From the NCBI GenBank assembly GCA_049276455.1, contig JBASWL010000257.1, positions 1 to 30,287 on the forward strand: 30,287 bases of DNA, written 5' to 3'. A program made the position numbers and the translations under genes. The notes beneath the pieces are model-generated. The model searched no databases. It saw only the letters and a program-made list of their open reading frames with translations, and had not been told where the DNA came from. The stretch's first letter is position 1. Every line of letters begins with the position of its first letter. Source of the DNA: Georgfuchsia sp049276455 (GTDB taxonomy: Bacteria > Pseudomonadota > Gammaproteobacteria > Burkholderiales > Rhodocyclaceae). Positions 16,315 through 24,836 of this stretch are shown here, piece by piece.

Positions 16315-16453
16315 CTAAGGAAGCGCTGAATAAGTTCGTCATCGCGAGTCCCGCAGGGACGTGGCGATCCACAAGCGCTTGATTTTGCATGCGCCATGGA
16401 TTGCTTCGCTTCACTCGCAATGATGGAATCTTACTTAATCAGTGTTTCCCTAA
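16315..16453. mobile_element. MITE-like element, ~131 bp, with CTAA target duplication
   Basis: Terminal inverted repeats GGAAGCGCTGAATAAGT (16319-16335) and ACTTAATCAGTGTTTCC (16433-16449) match at 14 of 17 positions, and CTAA flanks both ends (16315-16318, 16450-16453). The interior holds a second imperfect inverted pair (GTCATCGCGAG.. / ..CTCGCAATGATGG, both with a GATCCA or TGGATT block). There is no coding capacity, so it would be moved in trans. It fills much of the 354-base gap between divergent units 16228-16581; the rest is AT-rich and must hold the cytochrome b promoter, for which I see no clear hexamers or Shine-Dalgarno. Confidence 0.7.
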
Positions 16454-16581
16454 CTTTATTTAGCTATTCACAAATCAATTCAGAACTGCTTTAACACCAC
16501 TAAAACCCTTAATAACCTTGCTATTGCTATTTGTAATATATATTGGCCAAATTCAACTAAAGTAAAGCTTAATTTTTCTTA

Positions 16582-17298
16582 ATGTCATTATCAACCATCG
16601 CTTCTTCTGAAGAAACATTACAGGCTGAACGGCAAGAACCCAATGCCGGGCTTGTGGTGCGCTGGGTTTGGCGCACATTGATTTTCGTTCTTGTCAGTCT
16701 CATATCGTTTTTGGCTTGGCTTGTAGCTTATGGCAATCTTTACAAATCGGGGTCGCAGCTAGGATACAACCTTGGTCTGGTTGGCGGAGTCTTGATGGCA
16801 ACCTTACTCGCTTACCCGCTACGCAAGCGTCTGCCATTCCTTGAAAAACTTGGCTCCATGCCATCATGGTTCAAATATCACATGGTGTTAGGCATCGTCG
16901 GCCCACTGTTAATTATGTTTCATTCCACGTTCAAGATCGGATCGATGAACGGGCGCGTCGCATTCTATGCAATGATACTTGTCATGGCTAGCGGCATTGT
17001 GGGAAGATTTATTTATAGACAAGTACATATTGGGCTATATGGCAGAGAATTAACCTTGGCTGATGCGGAGGCGGAACTCAAGACCAGCCTGGAAGGAATT
17101 GATTCCGCAATTGTCCTTCAACCTGAATTCCTGCAGCGTCTCAAGGACTTTCGGGATAACGCATTTGTTGAAGAAAACAGAATTTGGCATCACGCCTGGC
17201 GCTTTTGTACTCTGAGCATTCAAGGAAAATTGCTCGTCCATTCTATTAGCGGCCCTGTCAGAAAGGCGATAGCGAAATCAGCCGCGCAACAGCATTAG
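16582..17298 (+). CDS. b-type cytochrome membrane protein, N-terminal part (amber-interrupted)
   Basis: These 238 residues have four membrane helices: WVWRTLIFVLVSLISFLAWL, LGYNLGLVGGVLMATLLAYP, HMVLGIVGPLLIMFHSTF and VAFYAMILVMASGIVGRFIY, followed by a soluble stretch. The third helix has His residues 14 apart (YHMVLG, MFHSTF), as in ferric-reductase-like or cytochrome b561-type haem proteins. The frame ends at TAG 17296-17298, but continues open with the missing fifth helix and its His residues up to TGA 17491 (entry at 17335). A single C-to-T change of a Gln codon (CAG) could have made the stop. The protein likely passes electrons between quinones and the periplasmic cytochrome encoded next, but this part alone has only half of the expected haem ligands. 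No Shine-Dalgarno is seen before ATG 16582. Confidence 0.75.
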   Translation: MSLSTIASSEETLQAERQEPNAGLVVRWVWRTLIFVLVSLISFLAWLVAYGNLYKSGSQLGYNLGLVGGVLMATLLAYPLRKRLPFLEKLGSMPSWFKYHMVLGIVGPLLIMFHSTFKIGSMNGRVAFYAMILVMASGIVGRFIYRQVHIGLYGRELTLADAEAELKTSLEGIDSAIVLQPEFLQRLKDFRDNAFVEENRIWHHAWRFCTLSIQGKLLVHSISGPVRKAIAKSAAQQH

Positions 17299-17334
17299 AC
17301 ACCACCTCAAACCAAACTTGCTTATCAACTTGGA

Positions 17335-17493
17335 ATGCAACAAGTAAAACGCTATATAAATGCCGTTAGCAAAACAGCCAGCTTTTCGACGTGGCAATAT
17401 ATATTCTCACACTGGCACTTAGTTCATGTCCCTTTTCTCTATCTTCTTATCATCAGTGGGATATTCCACGTCCTAGCAGTTCATATGTACTGA
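17335..17493 (+). CDS. C-terminal haem-binding helix of the b-type cytochrome (separate frame after amber)
   Basis: In the same frame as the gene before it, after the TAG and twelve further codons, this ATG opens 52 residues. They contain FSHWHLVHVPFLYLLIISGIFHVLAVHMY, a membrane helix with His residues at both ends, typical of the last helix of ferric-reductase-like cytochromes. Joined across the TAG the product would be 303 residues. It may be made by reinitiation 36 bases after the stop, by suppression, or not at all if the gene is dead; a sequencing error is also possible. The stop is seven bases ahead of the 24-haem cytochrome start, so that gene is probably coupled to it. Confidence 0.6.
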   Translation: MQQVKRYINAVSKTASFSTWQYIFSHWHLVHVPFLYLLIISGIFHVLAVHMY

Positions 17494-17500
17494 CCAGACA

Positions 17501-19396
17501 ATGCTCCGACTTGCATCCTGTTGTTTGGCAATTTCCTTCTGCTTGTTATTTTCCGAAGCGAATGCGCAGTCCATTGAAAAGGCTCTGATGCCAGGATTGG
17601 TAATTACAGGTCATGCCAAATACGAACATAAATGTGATGTTTGTCACAAGCGCTTCGACAAGGAGGCACAGGCTCAGCTTTGTGCGGATTGCCACAAACC
17701 GATTGCAAAGGATCGAGCCGACAAGACGGGACTGCATGGCCACCTTGAAGATGCGACCTGTAACAGATGTCATGGTGAACACAATGGCCGAAAAGCCAAC
17801 ATTTCAGTCATCGACAAGGAAAAGTTTGATCATGACCGTACCGGCTACCAGCTCAAAGGGGGCCACAAAACCATTCACATGAAATGTGAAAGTTGCCACG
17901 CCCCCAAAGTCAAGTTTCGCGACACCCGCAAGGAATGTGTTTCCTGTCATCGCAAGGACGACATGTCCAAGGGCCACAAGGGCAAACTGGGGGATCAATG
18001 CGAGAAATGTCACGGTGAATTTAAGTGGAAAGAGTTCACCTACGACCATGAAAAGACGCGATTTCACCTCGCCGGCGGGAAACACGAAAAAGTTGAGTGC
18101 AAAAAATGCCATGCGGAGAACCGTTACAAGGACACTCCACTGGATTGCCATAGCTGCCACAAAAAGATTGACGAGGAAAAAGGCCACAAAGGAAGATATG
18201 GGACCAAGTGCGAGTCCTGCCACACTGATATACCAAAGCCCGGAGCAATCCGATCTTCAGAACCTCAGCCAGAACCTGATGCAACCATAGCGACAACACC
18301 TTTAAAACCCTGGAAGGACATCCACTTTAATCATGACACCGACACGCATTACATCCTGCGCGGTAAACATGTATCCACTAAATGCGACACCTGCCATTTA
18401 CCCAAAATAGGATCTTTGTATCAGAAAAATAAATTATCTGATAAATGCATCACTTGCCACCGTAAAGTCGAACAGGAAAAAGGGCATCAAGGGAAACTGG
18501 GGGAAAAGTGCGAAACCTGCCATAACGAGCGTAGTTGGAAAAAAACCCGGTTCGATCATGACAAGACGGATTACAAGCTGCTGGGCAAGCATGTAGATGC
18601 CAAATGTGATACCTGTCACAAAGGTGGCGTCACCGGTCCGAATGCGAAACTGAAGATGGAGAAAACCTGCGTTTCATGCCATCGCAAGAATGACCAGGAA
18701 AAAGGTCACAAGGGTCGGTACGGCGAAAAATGCGAGCCCTGCCATAAGGAAACCGATTGGAAAACAATTTCCTTCAACCATGACAAGGACACAAAGTATC
18801 TACTGGCCGGAAAACACCGGCAAACAAAGTGCGATGCCTGCCATGTACCAGAAAAGGGACTGTTGTATCAACAACAGAAACTTGCGACCAACTGTATTGC
18901 GTGCCACAAAAAAGATGATAAGCACAAGGGACAACTGGATCAAAAATGCGAGAAATGCCACACGGAGGCATCATGGAAGGTGGGTAACTTTAATCACAAC
19001 ATGTCGCGTTTCCCGCTGGTCGGAGGGCATGTGCAGATTGAGTGCAAGAAATGCCACGATTCGCTTGCTTACCGTGACGCCAAATCAACTTGTGTTCCCT
19101 GCCACAACAAGGAGGATGTTCATAAACGCCGTCTCGGTACCGCTTGCGAAATTTGCCATAACACCCGGACTTGGAAATCCTGGGATTTTGACCATAGTAA
19201 AACCCGTTACCCCCTTGATGGAGCACACCTGAAAGTTGAATGTTATGGGTGTCATAAATCCCCTATTACAGGAAGGGCAAATATCAGCCGAGCCTGTATC
19301 AGTTGCCACGCTAAGGACGATGTGCATCTCGGCGGATTCAGCGTCCAGTGCGAGCGCTGTCACGCAGCGACCAACTGGAGGAACGTAAAGAAATGA
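17501..19396 (+). CDS. 24-haem periplasmic cytochrome c (eight triheme units)
   Basis: A 631-aa exported protein: signal peptide MLRLASCCLAISFCLLFSEANA, then 24 CXXCH motifs by my count, about one per 26 residues. They fall into eight triheme units of ~75-80 residues: KC(D/E/K)xCH after a GKH or GGH, then CxxCH-x-K-x-D, then KCExCH followed by W. His residues in GGH/GKH, FDHD and KGHKG are candidates for sixth haem ligands. The mature protein is very rich in lysine and so strongly basic. The design recalls the class III (c3-like) multihaem cytochromes of porin-cytochrome complexes. Its role would be to carry electrons across the periplasm between the inner membrane and the outer-membrane conduit. 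It starts seven bases after the cytochrome b fragment. Confidence 0.92.
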   Translation: MLRLASCCLAISFCLLFSEANAQSIEKALMPGLVITGHAKYEHKCDVCHKRFDKEAQAQLCADCHKPIAKDRADKTGLHGHLEDATCNRCHGEHNGRKANISVIDKEKFDHDRTGYQLKGGHKTIHMKCESCHAPKVKFRDTRKECVSCHRKDDMSKGHKGKLGDQCEKCHGEFKWKEFTYDHEKTRFHLAGGKHEKVECKKCHAENRYKDTPLDCHSCHKKIDEEKGHKGRYGTKCESCHTDIPKPGAIRSSEPQPEPDATIATTPLKPWKDIHFNHDTDTHYILRGKHVSTKCDTCHLPKIGSLYQKNKLSDKCITCHRKVEQEKGHQGKLGEKCETCHNERSWKKTRFDHDKTDYKLLGKHVDAKCDTCHKGGVTGPNAKLKMEKTCVSCHRKNDQEKGHKGRYGEKCEPCHKETDWKTISFNHDKDTKYLLAGKHRQTKCDACHVPEKGLLYQQQKLATNCIACHKKDDKHKGQLDQKCEKCHTEASWKVGNFNHNMSRFPLVGGHVQIECKKCHDSLAYRDAKSTCVPCHNKEDVHKRRLGTACEICHNTRTWKSWDFDHSKTRYPLDGAHLKVECYGCHKSPITGRANISRACISCHAKDDVHLGGFSVQCERCHAATNWRNVKK

Positions 19397-19481
19397 CTTG
19401 CTTTTCTGGGCTTTATCTCGCTTACCCTTCGATGGAATCATTTATTTTGAACCGCCCTCAGGCAAGCAATTAGCGTAATCA

Positions 19482-19499
19482 TGTCGCAAATTGCAGACA
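19482..19499 (+). promoter_or_regulatory. Upstream inverted repeat, possible activator site 1
   Basis: TGTCGCAAATTGCAGACA is an imperfect inverted repeat centred ~200 bases ahead of the inferred start of transcription of the giant cytochrome gene. It shares 14 of 18 positions with the complement of 19573-19590, both containing TGTCGCAA. Two related symmetrical sites upstream of a sigma-54 promoter fit binding of an enhancer-binding protein. Confidence 0.4.
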
Positions 19500-19572
19500 T
19501 ATATCAAACCAAGTATCTCAAACCAACAGGAAGTACATTTCCAAAAATACTGCTGACTCTCGGTGTCTAGAT

Positions 19573-19590
19573 TGTTCCCAAATTGCGACA
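19573..19590 (-). promoter_or_regulatory. Upstream inverted repeat, possible activator site 2
   Basis: Read on the minus strand it is TGTCGCAATTTGGGAACA, related to the site at 19482. Its centre is ~91 bases from site 1 and ~108 bases before the inferred transcription start, within the normal distance for sigma-54 activator sites. Confidence 0.4.
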
Positions 19591-19663
19591 ATAACCCTCA
19601 AATAATAATTGGCATGGCTTATCGATTTCACTTATAGTCGTTACATCAAGGCAGGGGCATTCA

Positions 19664-19679
19664 TGGCACGGGATATGCT
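19664..19679 (+). promoter_or_regulatory. Candidate sigma-54 promoter of the giant cytochrome gene
   Basis: TGGCACGGGATATGCT has the -24 GG (19665-19666) and -12 GC (19677-19678) with exactly ten bases between, and TGGCACG matches the -24 consensus fully; TTGC is ATGC here. Transcription would begin near 19690, ~37 bases before ATG 19727. The 330-base gap 19397-19726 holds this element, the two inverted repeats and no gene. Confidence 0.55.
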
Positions 19680-19726
19680 TAGTAGCTGAGCAGTTTTTAC
19701 CCGCATAACCATATGAGAATGAAAAA

Positions 19727-22700
19727 ATGAGGGAATGGGGAAATTGGTTTCGTTTTACCATCCAGGTGCTCATGTCAATGCTTGCAATCGTTGGCATCGG
19801 CATCACCTTTGCACAGGGTACGGCTGATAGCGCTTCTTCGCTGCCATTCAACCACACATCTACCGGTTTCCCGCTGACGGACTTCCATGCCCGGGCGCGT
19901 TGCGAATCCTGCCATGTTCAGGGAATTTTTCGCGGCACACCCCGCGACTGCGCTACCTGCCACCGGCTTACCGGCCAAACAACGGCGGATCGCATGCCGG
20001 TCACCCATATCCCGACCAACCTGACATGCGATACCTGCCATCGCACCAGCGGCTGGACCCCAGCCATGTTTACCCACCAGGGCGTTGTTACTGGAACTTG
20101 CGCAACTTGCCATAACGGGGTGACGACAGCCGGCAAACCTCCCACCCACATGCAGACTGCAAATTCTTGCGATGCCTGCCACAAGACAACAGCGTGGACG
20201 CCAGCCGGCTATGATCATGTAAACATCACACCGGGATCCTGTATCACTTGTCACAACGGGGTCAAAGCCACCGGCAAGCCTGTCCGCCATATCCCAACCT
20301 CGGCCGCATGCGATACCTGCCACGCCAGACCACCGGCAGCAATTGCCTTCGCACCGACATCAATGAACCATGACGGCCTATCCGGCCAATGTTCGACCTG
20401 CCATAACGGAAGCTACCTTTCGTCAAACGCACAAGCAAAACCAGCTACCCACGTTGGCACCAACGCCCAATGCGACACCTGCCATATCTCAACAACAACC
20501 TGGGCCACAGCAAACTTTGATCACAACGCGACCTCCACACCTGTCCCAGGCAACTGCTCGGCTTGCCATAACAGTACCAATGCCTTGGGCAAACCGACCA
20601 ACCACATCGCTACCACTGCCCAGTGCGATATCTGCCACAACAACTTTATCGCCTTCACCCCTGCGGTAATGAGCCACACCGGTACCACGGGCCCTGTCAC
20701 AGCCGGCAACTGCTCCACCTGCCATGACGGGACGAAAACATTCGCCAATGCGGAGGGTAAGTCGGCCACGCATATTCCTACCAGCGCCCAGTGTGATAGT
20801 TGCCACAACAACAATGTGTCATGGACGCCTTCGCCGATGAATCACACCGGGACGGAGGGCAACTGTATAACCTGTCATGGCGGTAATTATCTCGGTGCCA
20901 ACGCCCAAGCCAAGCCACCTACCCACGTCACCACCTCGGCGCAGTGCGATACATGCCATAAATCAGATACTACCTGGGCAACAGCGATCTTTGACCACTC
21001 TGCTGCTTCCCCTACACCAGCAGGAAATTGCTCAACCTGCCATAACAGTACCAATGCTCTTGGCAAACCCGTTAACCACATCCCGACCAATACGCAGTGC
21101 GACGCTTGCCACAATAATTTCGTCGCCTTTGCCCCGTCGGTCATGAATCACTCCGACATGGCCGGGAAATGCTCGACCTGCCATAACGGTTCATACCTTT
21201 CCGTTAATGCACTGACAAAACCGATATCCCACATCCCCAATCCCTCGGCTGCCATTTCTCAATGCGATACCTGCCATGTCAATGGCTTTATCGCATTTGC
21301 GCCGGCACAAATGAACCACTCCGGCATGGCCGGATACTGCGATAAATGCCATAACGGCTCATTCATTGCTGTTAATGCGCAATGGAAGCCGCCAACCCAT
21401 ATAGCGACGACTGCGCAGTGTGATACCTGCCATAAATCGAACATCACCTGGGCAACGGCAACTTTCGATCACGCTGCCGCAACTACGCCTGTGGCAGGCA
21501 ATTGTTCCACATGCCATAACGGAACCAATGCGCTCGGCAAAGCGACCAATCATTTTCCAACGACCGCCCAATGCGATACCTGCCACGTCGGCTATGCGGC
21601 ATTTGCGCCAGCGACAATGAGTCACACCGGAACGACCGGACCAACCTCAAGTGGCAACTGCTCAACCTGCCATGGCGGGGGCTTTACTGCCCAGAATGCC
21701 CAGGCCAAACCTGCGACACACCTGCCCACCACGCTGCAATGCGATACCTGTCACACCACGACAGTGTGGAAACCAAACACCTATGCTCACCAAGGCGTCA
21801 CCTCTGGAACATGTGCAACATGCCATAACGGAGCAACTGCACTCGGGAAACCCTCTGGTCATATACCGACCACTGCACAGTGCGATATGTGCCACAACAA
21901 TTTCATTGCCTTCGCGCCGGGAAAGATGGATCACGCCGCTGCTATCGGACCAGTATCGACAGGAAATTGTTCAACCTGCCACAGCGGTGCCTATATCAAC
22001 GTCAATGCGCAAACCAAACCGGCAACGCACGTCAGTACCACCGCGCAGTGCGATACCTGCCACAACTCGACCAGCACTTGGGCAACTGCCGTATTCAACC
22101 ACGACTCAGCCTCACCGCCAGCTGCTGGTAATTGCTCGGCATGTCACAACGGCACCAACGCCTTGGGCAAGCCGACCAATCACATTCCTGGCTCTGCCCA
22201 GTGTGATACCTGCCACAACAATTTCGTCACATTTGCACCCGCAGTGATGAACCACTCTGCTGCTGCCGGTCAATGCGCTTCCTGCCACAACGGCGGCTAC
22301 CTGTTTGCCAACGCTCTGGCCAAGCCGGTATCGCATATCCCCACTACCGACCAGTGTGACACCTGCCACATCAGCGGCTTTGTCGCCTTCACCCCCGCAA
22401 CGATGAATCATACCGGGAAGACAGGGCAATGTTCTTCCTGTCATGGCGGGGCGTATATCGCACTGAACGCCCTGGCCAAACCGCCAACCCACCTGGTTAC
22501 AACTGCTCAGTGCGATTCTTGTCACAATACAGCAGCTTGGACACCCGCAGTCTTTTCGCATACCGGAGTAGTATCGGGAAGTTGCGCCAACTGCCATAAC
22601 GGCACCAATGCGCTAGGCAAGAATGTGAGCCACATTCCTACCACGAAGTCGTGTGACGTCTGTCATGCCGGCTATGCGGCTTTTGCTCCAGGAATCATGA

Positions 22701-24796
22701 ATCATGACGTGACATCGGGTCCGATTGCGGCGGGCAATTGTTCCACCTGCCATAGCGGTACCTATCTCGCAGTGAATGCACAAGCCAAGCCGCCGACGCA
22801 CGTCGCCACCACGGCCCAATGCGACACCTGCCACAAATCCACCGCAACCTGGGCAACAGCTACCTATGCACACGACACCTCGGCAACGGGGCAATGCTCG
22901 ACCTGTCACAACAGCACAACCGCACTGGGCAAACCGTCCAACCATATTCCCACGGCTTCACAGTGCGATACCTGCCATAAGAGCTTTGGCTCGTTCGCGG
23001 GTCTTGGGCAGATGAACCATGCCGGCACTACCGGCCCGGTTGCAACATCAAATTGCTCGACCTGCCATATCAGCACCTACAGCTACGCCAACGCGCTTGC
23101 AATGACTGCCTCGCATATACCGACCAGCTTGCAGTGCGATACCTGCCACAAGAACAACGTCGCATTTGCCCCGGCAACAATGGATCACACTGGCACGACT
23201 GGACAATGTTCAACCTGTCATGGAGGCATCTATACCGCTATCGGGGCCCAAGCCAGACCGGTTACGCACCTGCCCACTGCGCAGCAATGCGACATCTGTC
23301 ACCTGAGTACGACGGCGTGGTTGCCAGCCAGCTATAACCATGCTGCGGGCGACACCAACTGCTCAACCTGCCATAACGGCACAACAGCGATGGGCAAGTC
23401 GGCCCTGCATATTCCGACCACAGCAGAATGCTCGGCGTGCCACAACAACCATGCCGTTTTCGCCCCTGCGTTAATGAATCATGCTTCGACAACGGGGCCA
23501 GTGGCAGCGAGCAATTGCACCTCCTGCCACAGCGGCAGCTACATCTCAGTCAATGCACAGACAAAAACACCCACACACGTCAGCACCACCGCACAGTGTG
23601 ATACTTGCCACAACTCGACGACCACGTGGGCAACGGCGATGTTCAATCACGCCACAGCATCCCCCCCTGTCACGGCCATCTGTTCGACCTGTCACAACGG
23701 CACTGCTGCGCTAGGGAAACCAAGCAATCATGTACCCACGGCTTCGCAATGTGATACCTGCCACAAGAACTTTGTTACTTTTACCGGTACCGGACAAATG
23801 AACCATGCCGGAACTTCGGCTCCGGTGTCCGCTGCAAATTGCAGTACTTGCCACAATGGCGCATATTTGGCAATGAATGCCCTGAGCAAGCCAGCATCGC
23901 ATATTCCGACCAGTGCTCAGTGCGATACCTGTCACAAGAATTATGTAGCGTTCGCCCCTGCGGTAATGGATCATGCCGGCACCGGTGGGCAATGTGCAAA
24001 TTGTCATAACGGCACATATACATCGGTCAATGCCCAAACCAAGCCGGGCTCCCATCTTCCGACTTCCCAATCCTGTGATGGCTGCCATACGACGACAGCT
24101 TGGATTCCCACCAGCTTCACGCACTCGGGTGTAGCACCTGGATCCTGTGCCACATGCCACAACGGAGTCAACGCAACCGGCAAGGTAACGCCGCATATTC
24201 CGACCTCGCAGTCGTGCGATAGCTGCCACCGTACTGGAATTTCCTGGATGCCATTGCTGACACCGTATGCACACACAGGGATAGCGACGGGTTCCTGCTC
24301 ATCCTGCCACGATGGCGGTTATACCAGCATCGACTCCAAGACCAACATCGTTTCCAACCATGTACCTACCACCGTGTCCTGCGATAGTTGCCATGCCACG
24401 ACCTCGTGGGTACCAAACAAGACCTATAACCACACCGGTTATACCGTGGGGACACGCACCTGCAGTACCTGCCACGGCAGCACATCCAATTTCGCCGGGG
24501 TCGTCAAACCACCATCAAACCATTTCCCGGATGCAGTAATGAGCATGGTAGGTGGCTCTCAGTGCGATATATGCCATACCAGCACAACTTCCTTCACTGT
24601 CGAAAAAATGCAGCATGGCTCGATCCAGACCGGATGTGCGATGTGCCACGACAGGACAACACCTTATCTTACTGGCAGCGCAAAGAAGATGACCATTGGT
24701 AGCCATGAAAAAAGCAAGGCTGGTAATGATTGCTCAATGAGTGGCTGCCACAAACCGCTTGGGTCAAAAGGCAACCCCTACACCAAGTGGGATTAG
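19727..24796 (+). CDS. Giant multihaem cytochrome c, 62 CXXCH plus one CX4CH
   Basis: A 1689-aa exported protein. After a signal peptide (FTIQVLMSMLAIVGIGITFAQG, cleavage near residue 30) I count 62 CXXCH motifs and, near the C-terminus, CSMSGCH (CX4CH): 63 possible haems, one per ~27 residues. The linkers are of four kinds: a, ~NNFVAFAPAVMNH; b, ~NGSYLSVNAQAKPPTHIPT; c, ~KSTTWATATFDH; d, ~NGTNALGKPTNHIPT. The His in MNH, FDH, THI and NHI are the likely sixth ligands. From haem 27 on the order is abcd-ababcd three times. The composition (Thr, Ala, Asn, Gly, His, few charges) contrasts with the Lys-rich 24-haem neighbour. It probably forms an extended haem wire at or beyond the outer membrane with the porin encoded next. 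No peptidase, NHL or anchor domain is visible. The Shine-Dalgarno is weak (GAGAA). Confidence 0.93.
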   Translation: MREWGNWFRFTIQVLMSMLAIVGIGITFAQGTADSASSLPFNHTSTGFPLTDFHARARCESCHVQGIFRGTPRDCATCHRLTGQTTADRMPVTHIPTNLTCDTCHRTSGWTPAMFTHQGVVTGTCATCHNGVTTAGKPPTHMQTANSCDACHKTTAWTPAGYDHVNITPGSCITCHNGVKATGKPVRHIPTSAACDTCHARPPAAIAFAPTSMNHDGLSGQCSTCHNGSYLSSNAQAKPATHVGTNAQCDTCHISTTTWATANFDHNATSTPVPGNCSACHNSTNALGKPTNHIATTAQCDICHNNFIAFTPAVMSHTGTTGPVTAGNCSTCHDGTKTFANAEGKSATHIPTSAQCDSCHNNNVSWTPSPMNHTGTEGNCITCHGGNYLGANAQAKPPTHVTTSAQCDTCHKSDTTWATAIFDHSAASPTPAGNCSTCHNSTNALGKPVNHIPTNTQCDACHNNFVAFAPSVMNHSDMAGKCSTCHNGSYLSVNALTKPISHIPNPSAAISQCDTCHVNGFIAFAPAQMNHSGMAGYCDKCHNGSFIAVNAQWKPPTHIATTAQCDTCHKSNITWATATFDHAAATTPVAGNCSTCHNGTNALGKATNHFPTTAQCDTCHVGYAAFAPATMSHTGTTGPTSSGNCSTCHGGGFTAQNAQAKPATHLPTTLQCDTCHTTTVWKPNTYAHQGVTSGTCATCHNGATALGKPSGHIPTTAQCDMCHNNFIAFAPGKMDHAAAIGPVSTGNCSTCHSGAYINVNAQTKPATHVSTTAQCDTCHNSTSTWATAVFNHDSASPPAAGNCSACHNGTNALGKPTNHIPGSAQCDTCHNNFVTFAPAVMNHSAAAGQCASCHNGGYLFANALAKPVSHIPTTDQCDTCHISGFVAFTPATMNHTGKTGQCSSCHGGAYIALNALAKPPTHLVTTAQCDSCHNTAAWTPAVFSHTGVVSGSCANCHNGTNALGKNVSHIPTTKSCDVCHAGYAAFAPGIMNHDVTSGPIAAGNCSTCHSGTYLAVNAQAKPPTHVATTAQCDTCHKSTATWATATYAHDTSATGQCSTCHNSTTALGKPSNHIPTASQCDTCHKSFGSFAGLGQMNHAGTTGPVATSNCSTCHISTYSYANALAMTASHIPTSLQCDTCHKNNVAFAPATMDHTGTTGQCSTCHGGIYTAIGAQARPVTHLPTAQQCDICHLSTTAWLPASYNHAAGDTNCSTCHNGTTAMGKSALHIPTTAECSACHNNHAVFAPALMNHASTTGPVAASNCTSCHSGSYISVNAQTKTPTHVSTTAQCDTCHNSTTTWATAMFNHATASPPVTAICSTCHNGTAALGKPSNHVPTASQCDTCHKNFVTFTGTGQMNHAGTSAPVSAANCSTCHNGAYLAMNALSKPASHIPTSAQCDTCHKNYVAFAPAVMDHAGTGGQCANCHNGTYTSVNAQTKPGSHLPTSQSCDGCHTTTAWIPTSFTHSGVAPGSCATCHNGVNATGKVTPHIPTSQSCDSCHRTGISWMPLLTPYAHTGIATGSCSSCHDGGYTSIDSKTNIVSNHVPTTVSCDSCHATTSWVPNKTYNHTGYTVGTRTCSTCHGSTSNFAGVVKPPSNHFPDAVMSMVGGSQCDICHTSTTSFTVEKMQHGSIQTGCAMCHDRTTPYLTGSAKKMTIGSHEKSKAGNDCSMSGCHKPLGSKGNPYTKWD
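21881..24214 (+). repeat. Three tandem ten-haem super-repeats inside the giant cytochrome gene
   Basis: Haem 27 (codon at 21881), haem 37 (22652), haem 47 (23429) and haem 57 (24215) begin units of 771, 777 and 786 bases, that is 257, 259 and 262 codons. Each unit has the same linker order a b c d a b a b c' d, where c' has AWTPA-like instead of TWATA. The copies differ at many bases, so the duplications are old. Before 21881 the same linkers recur in a less regular order. Confidence 0.8.
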
Positions 24797-24836
24797 CTTC
24801 TTCCCAATACCAAGATCCCATCCTCAAGGAATAGAT

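Noticed and set aside
17296..17298. TAG read as pyrrolysine or programmed recoding
   Set aside because: Nothing near it looks like a recoding element and no pyrrolysine genes are in view; mutation, reinitiation or error is simpler.
19775..24276. Several Cys/Gly/Arg-rich open frames antisense to the giant cytochrome
   Set aside because: They mirror the repeated CXXCH codons on the other strand and change content with the repeat; none has a signal or domain.
20040..24500. Short recurring 15-20 base strings that could suggest a CRISPR array
   Set aside because: They are codons for CDTCH and neighbours within one intact frame; spacers are not unique and the copies vary at third positions.
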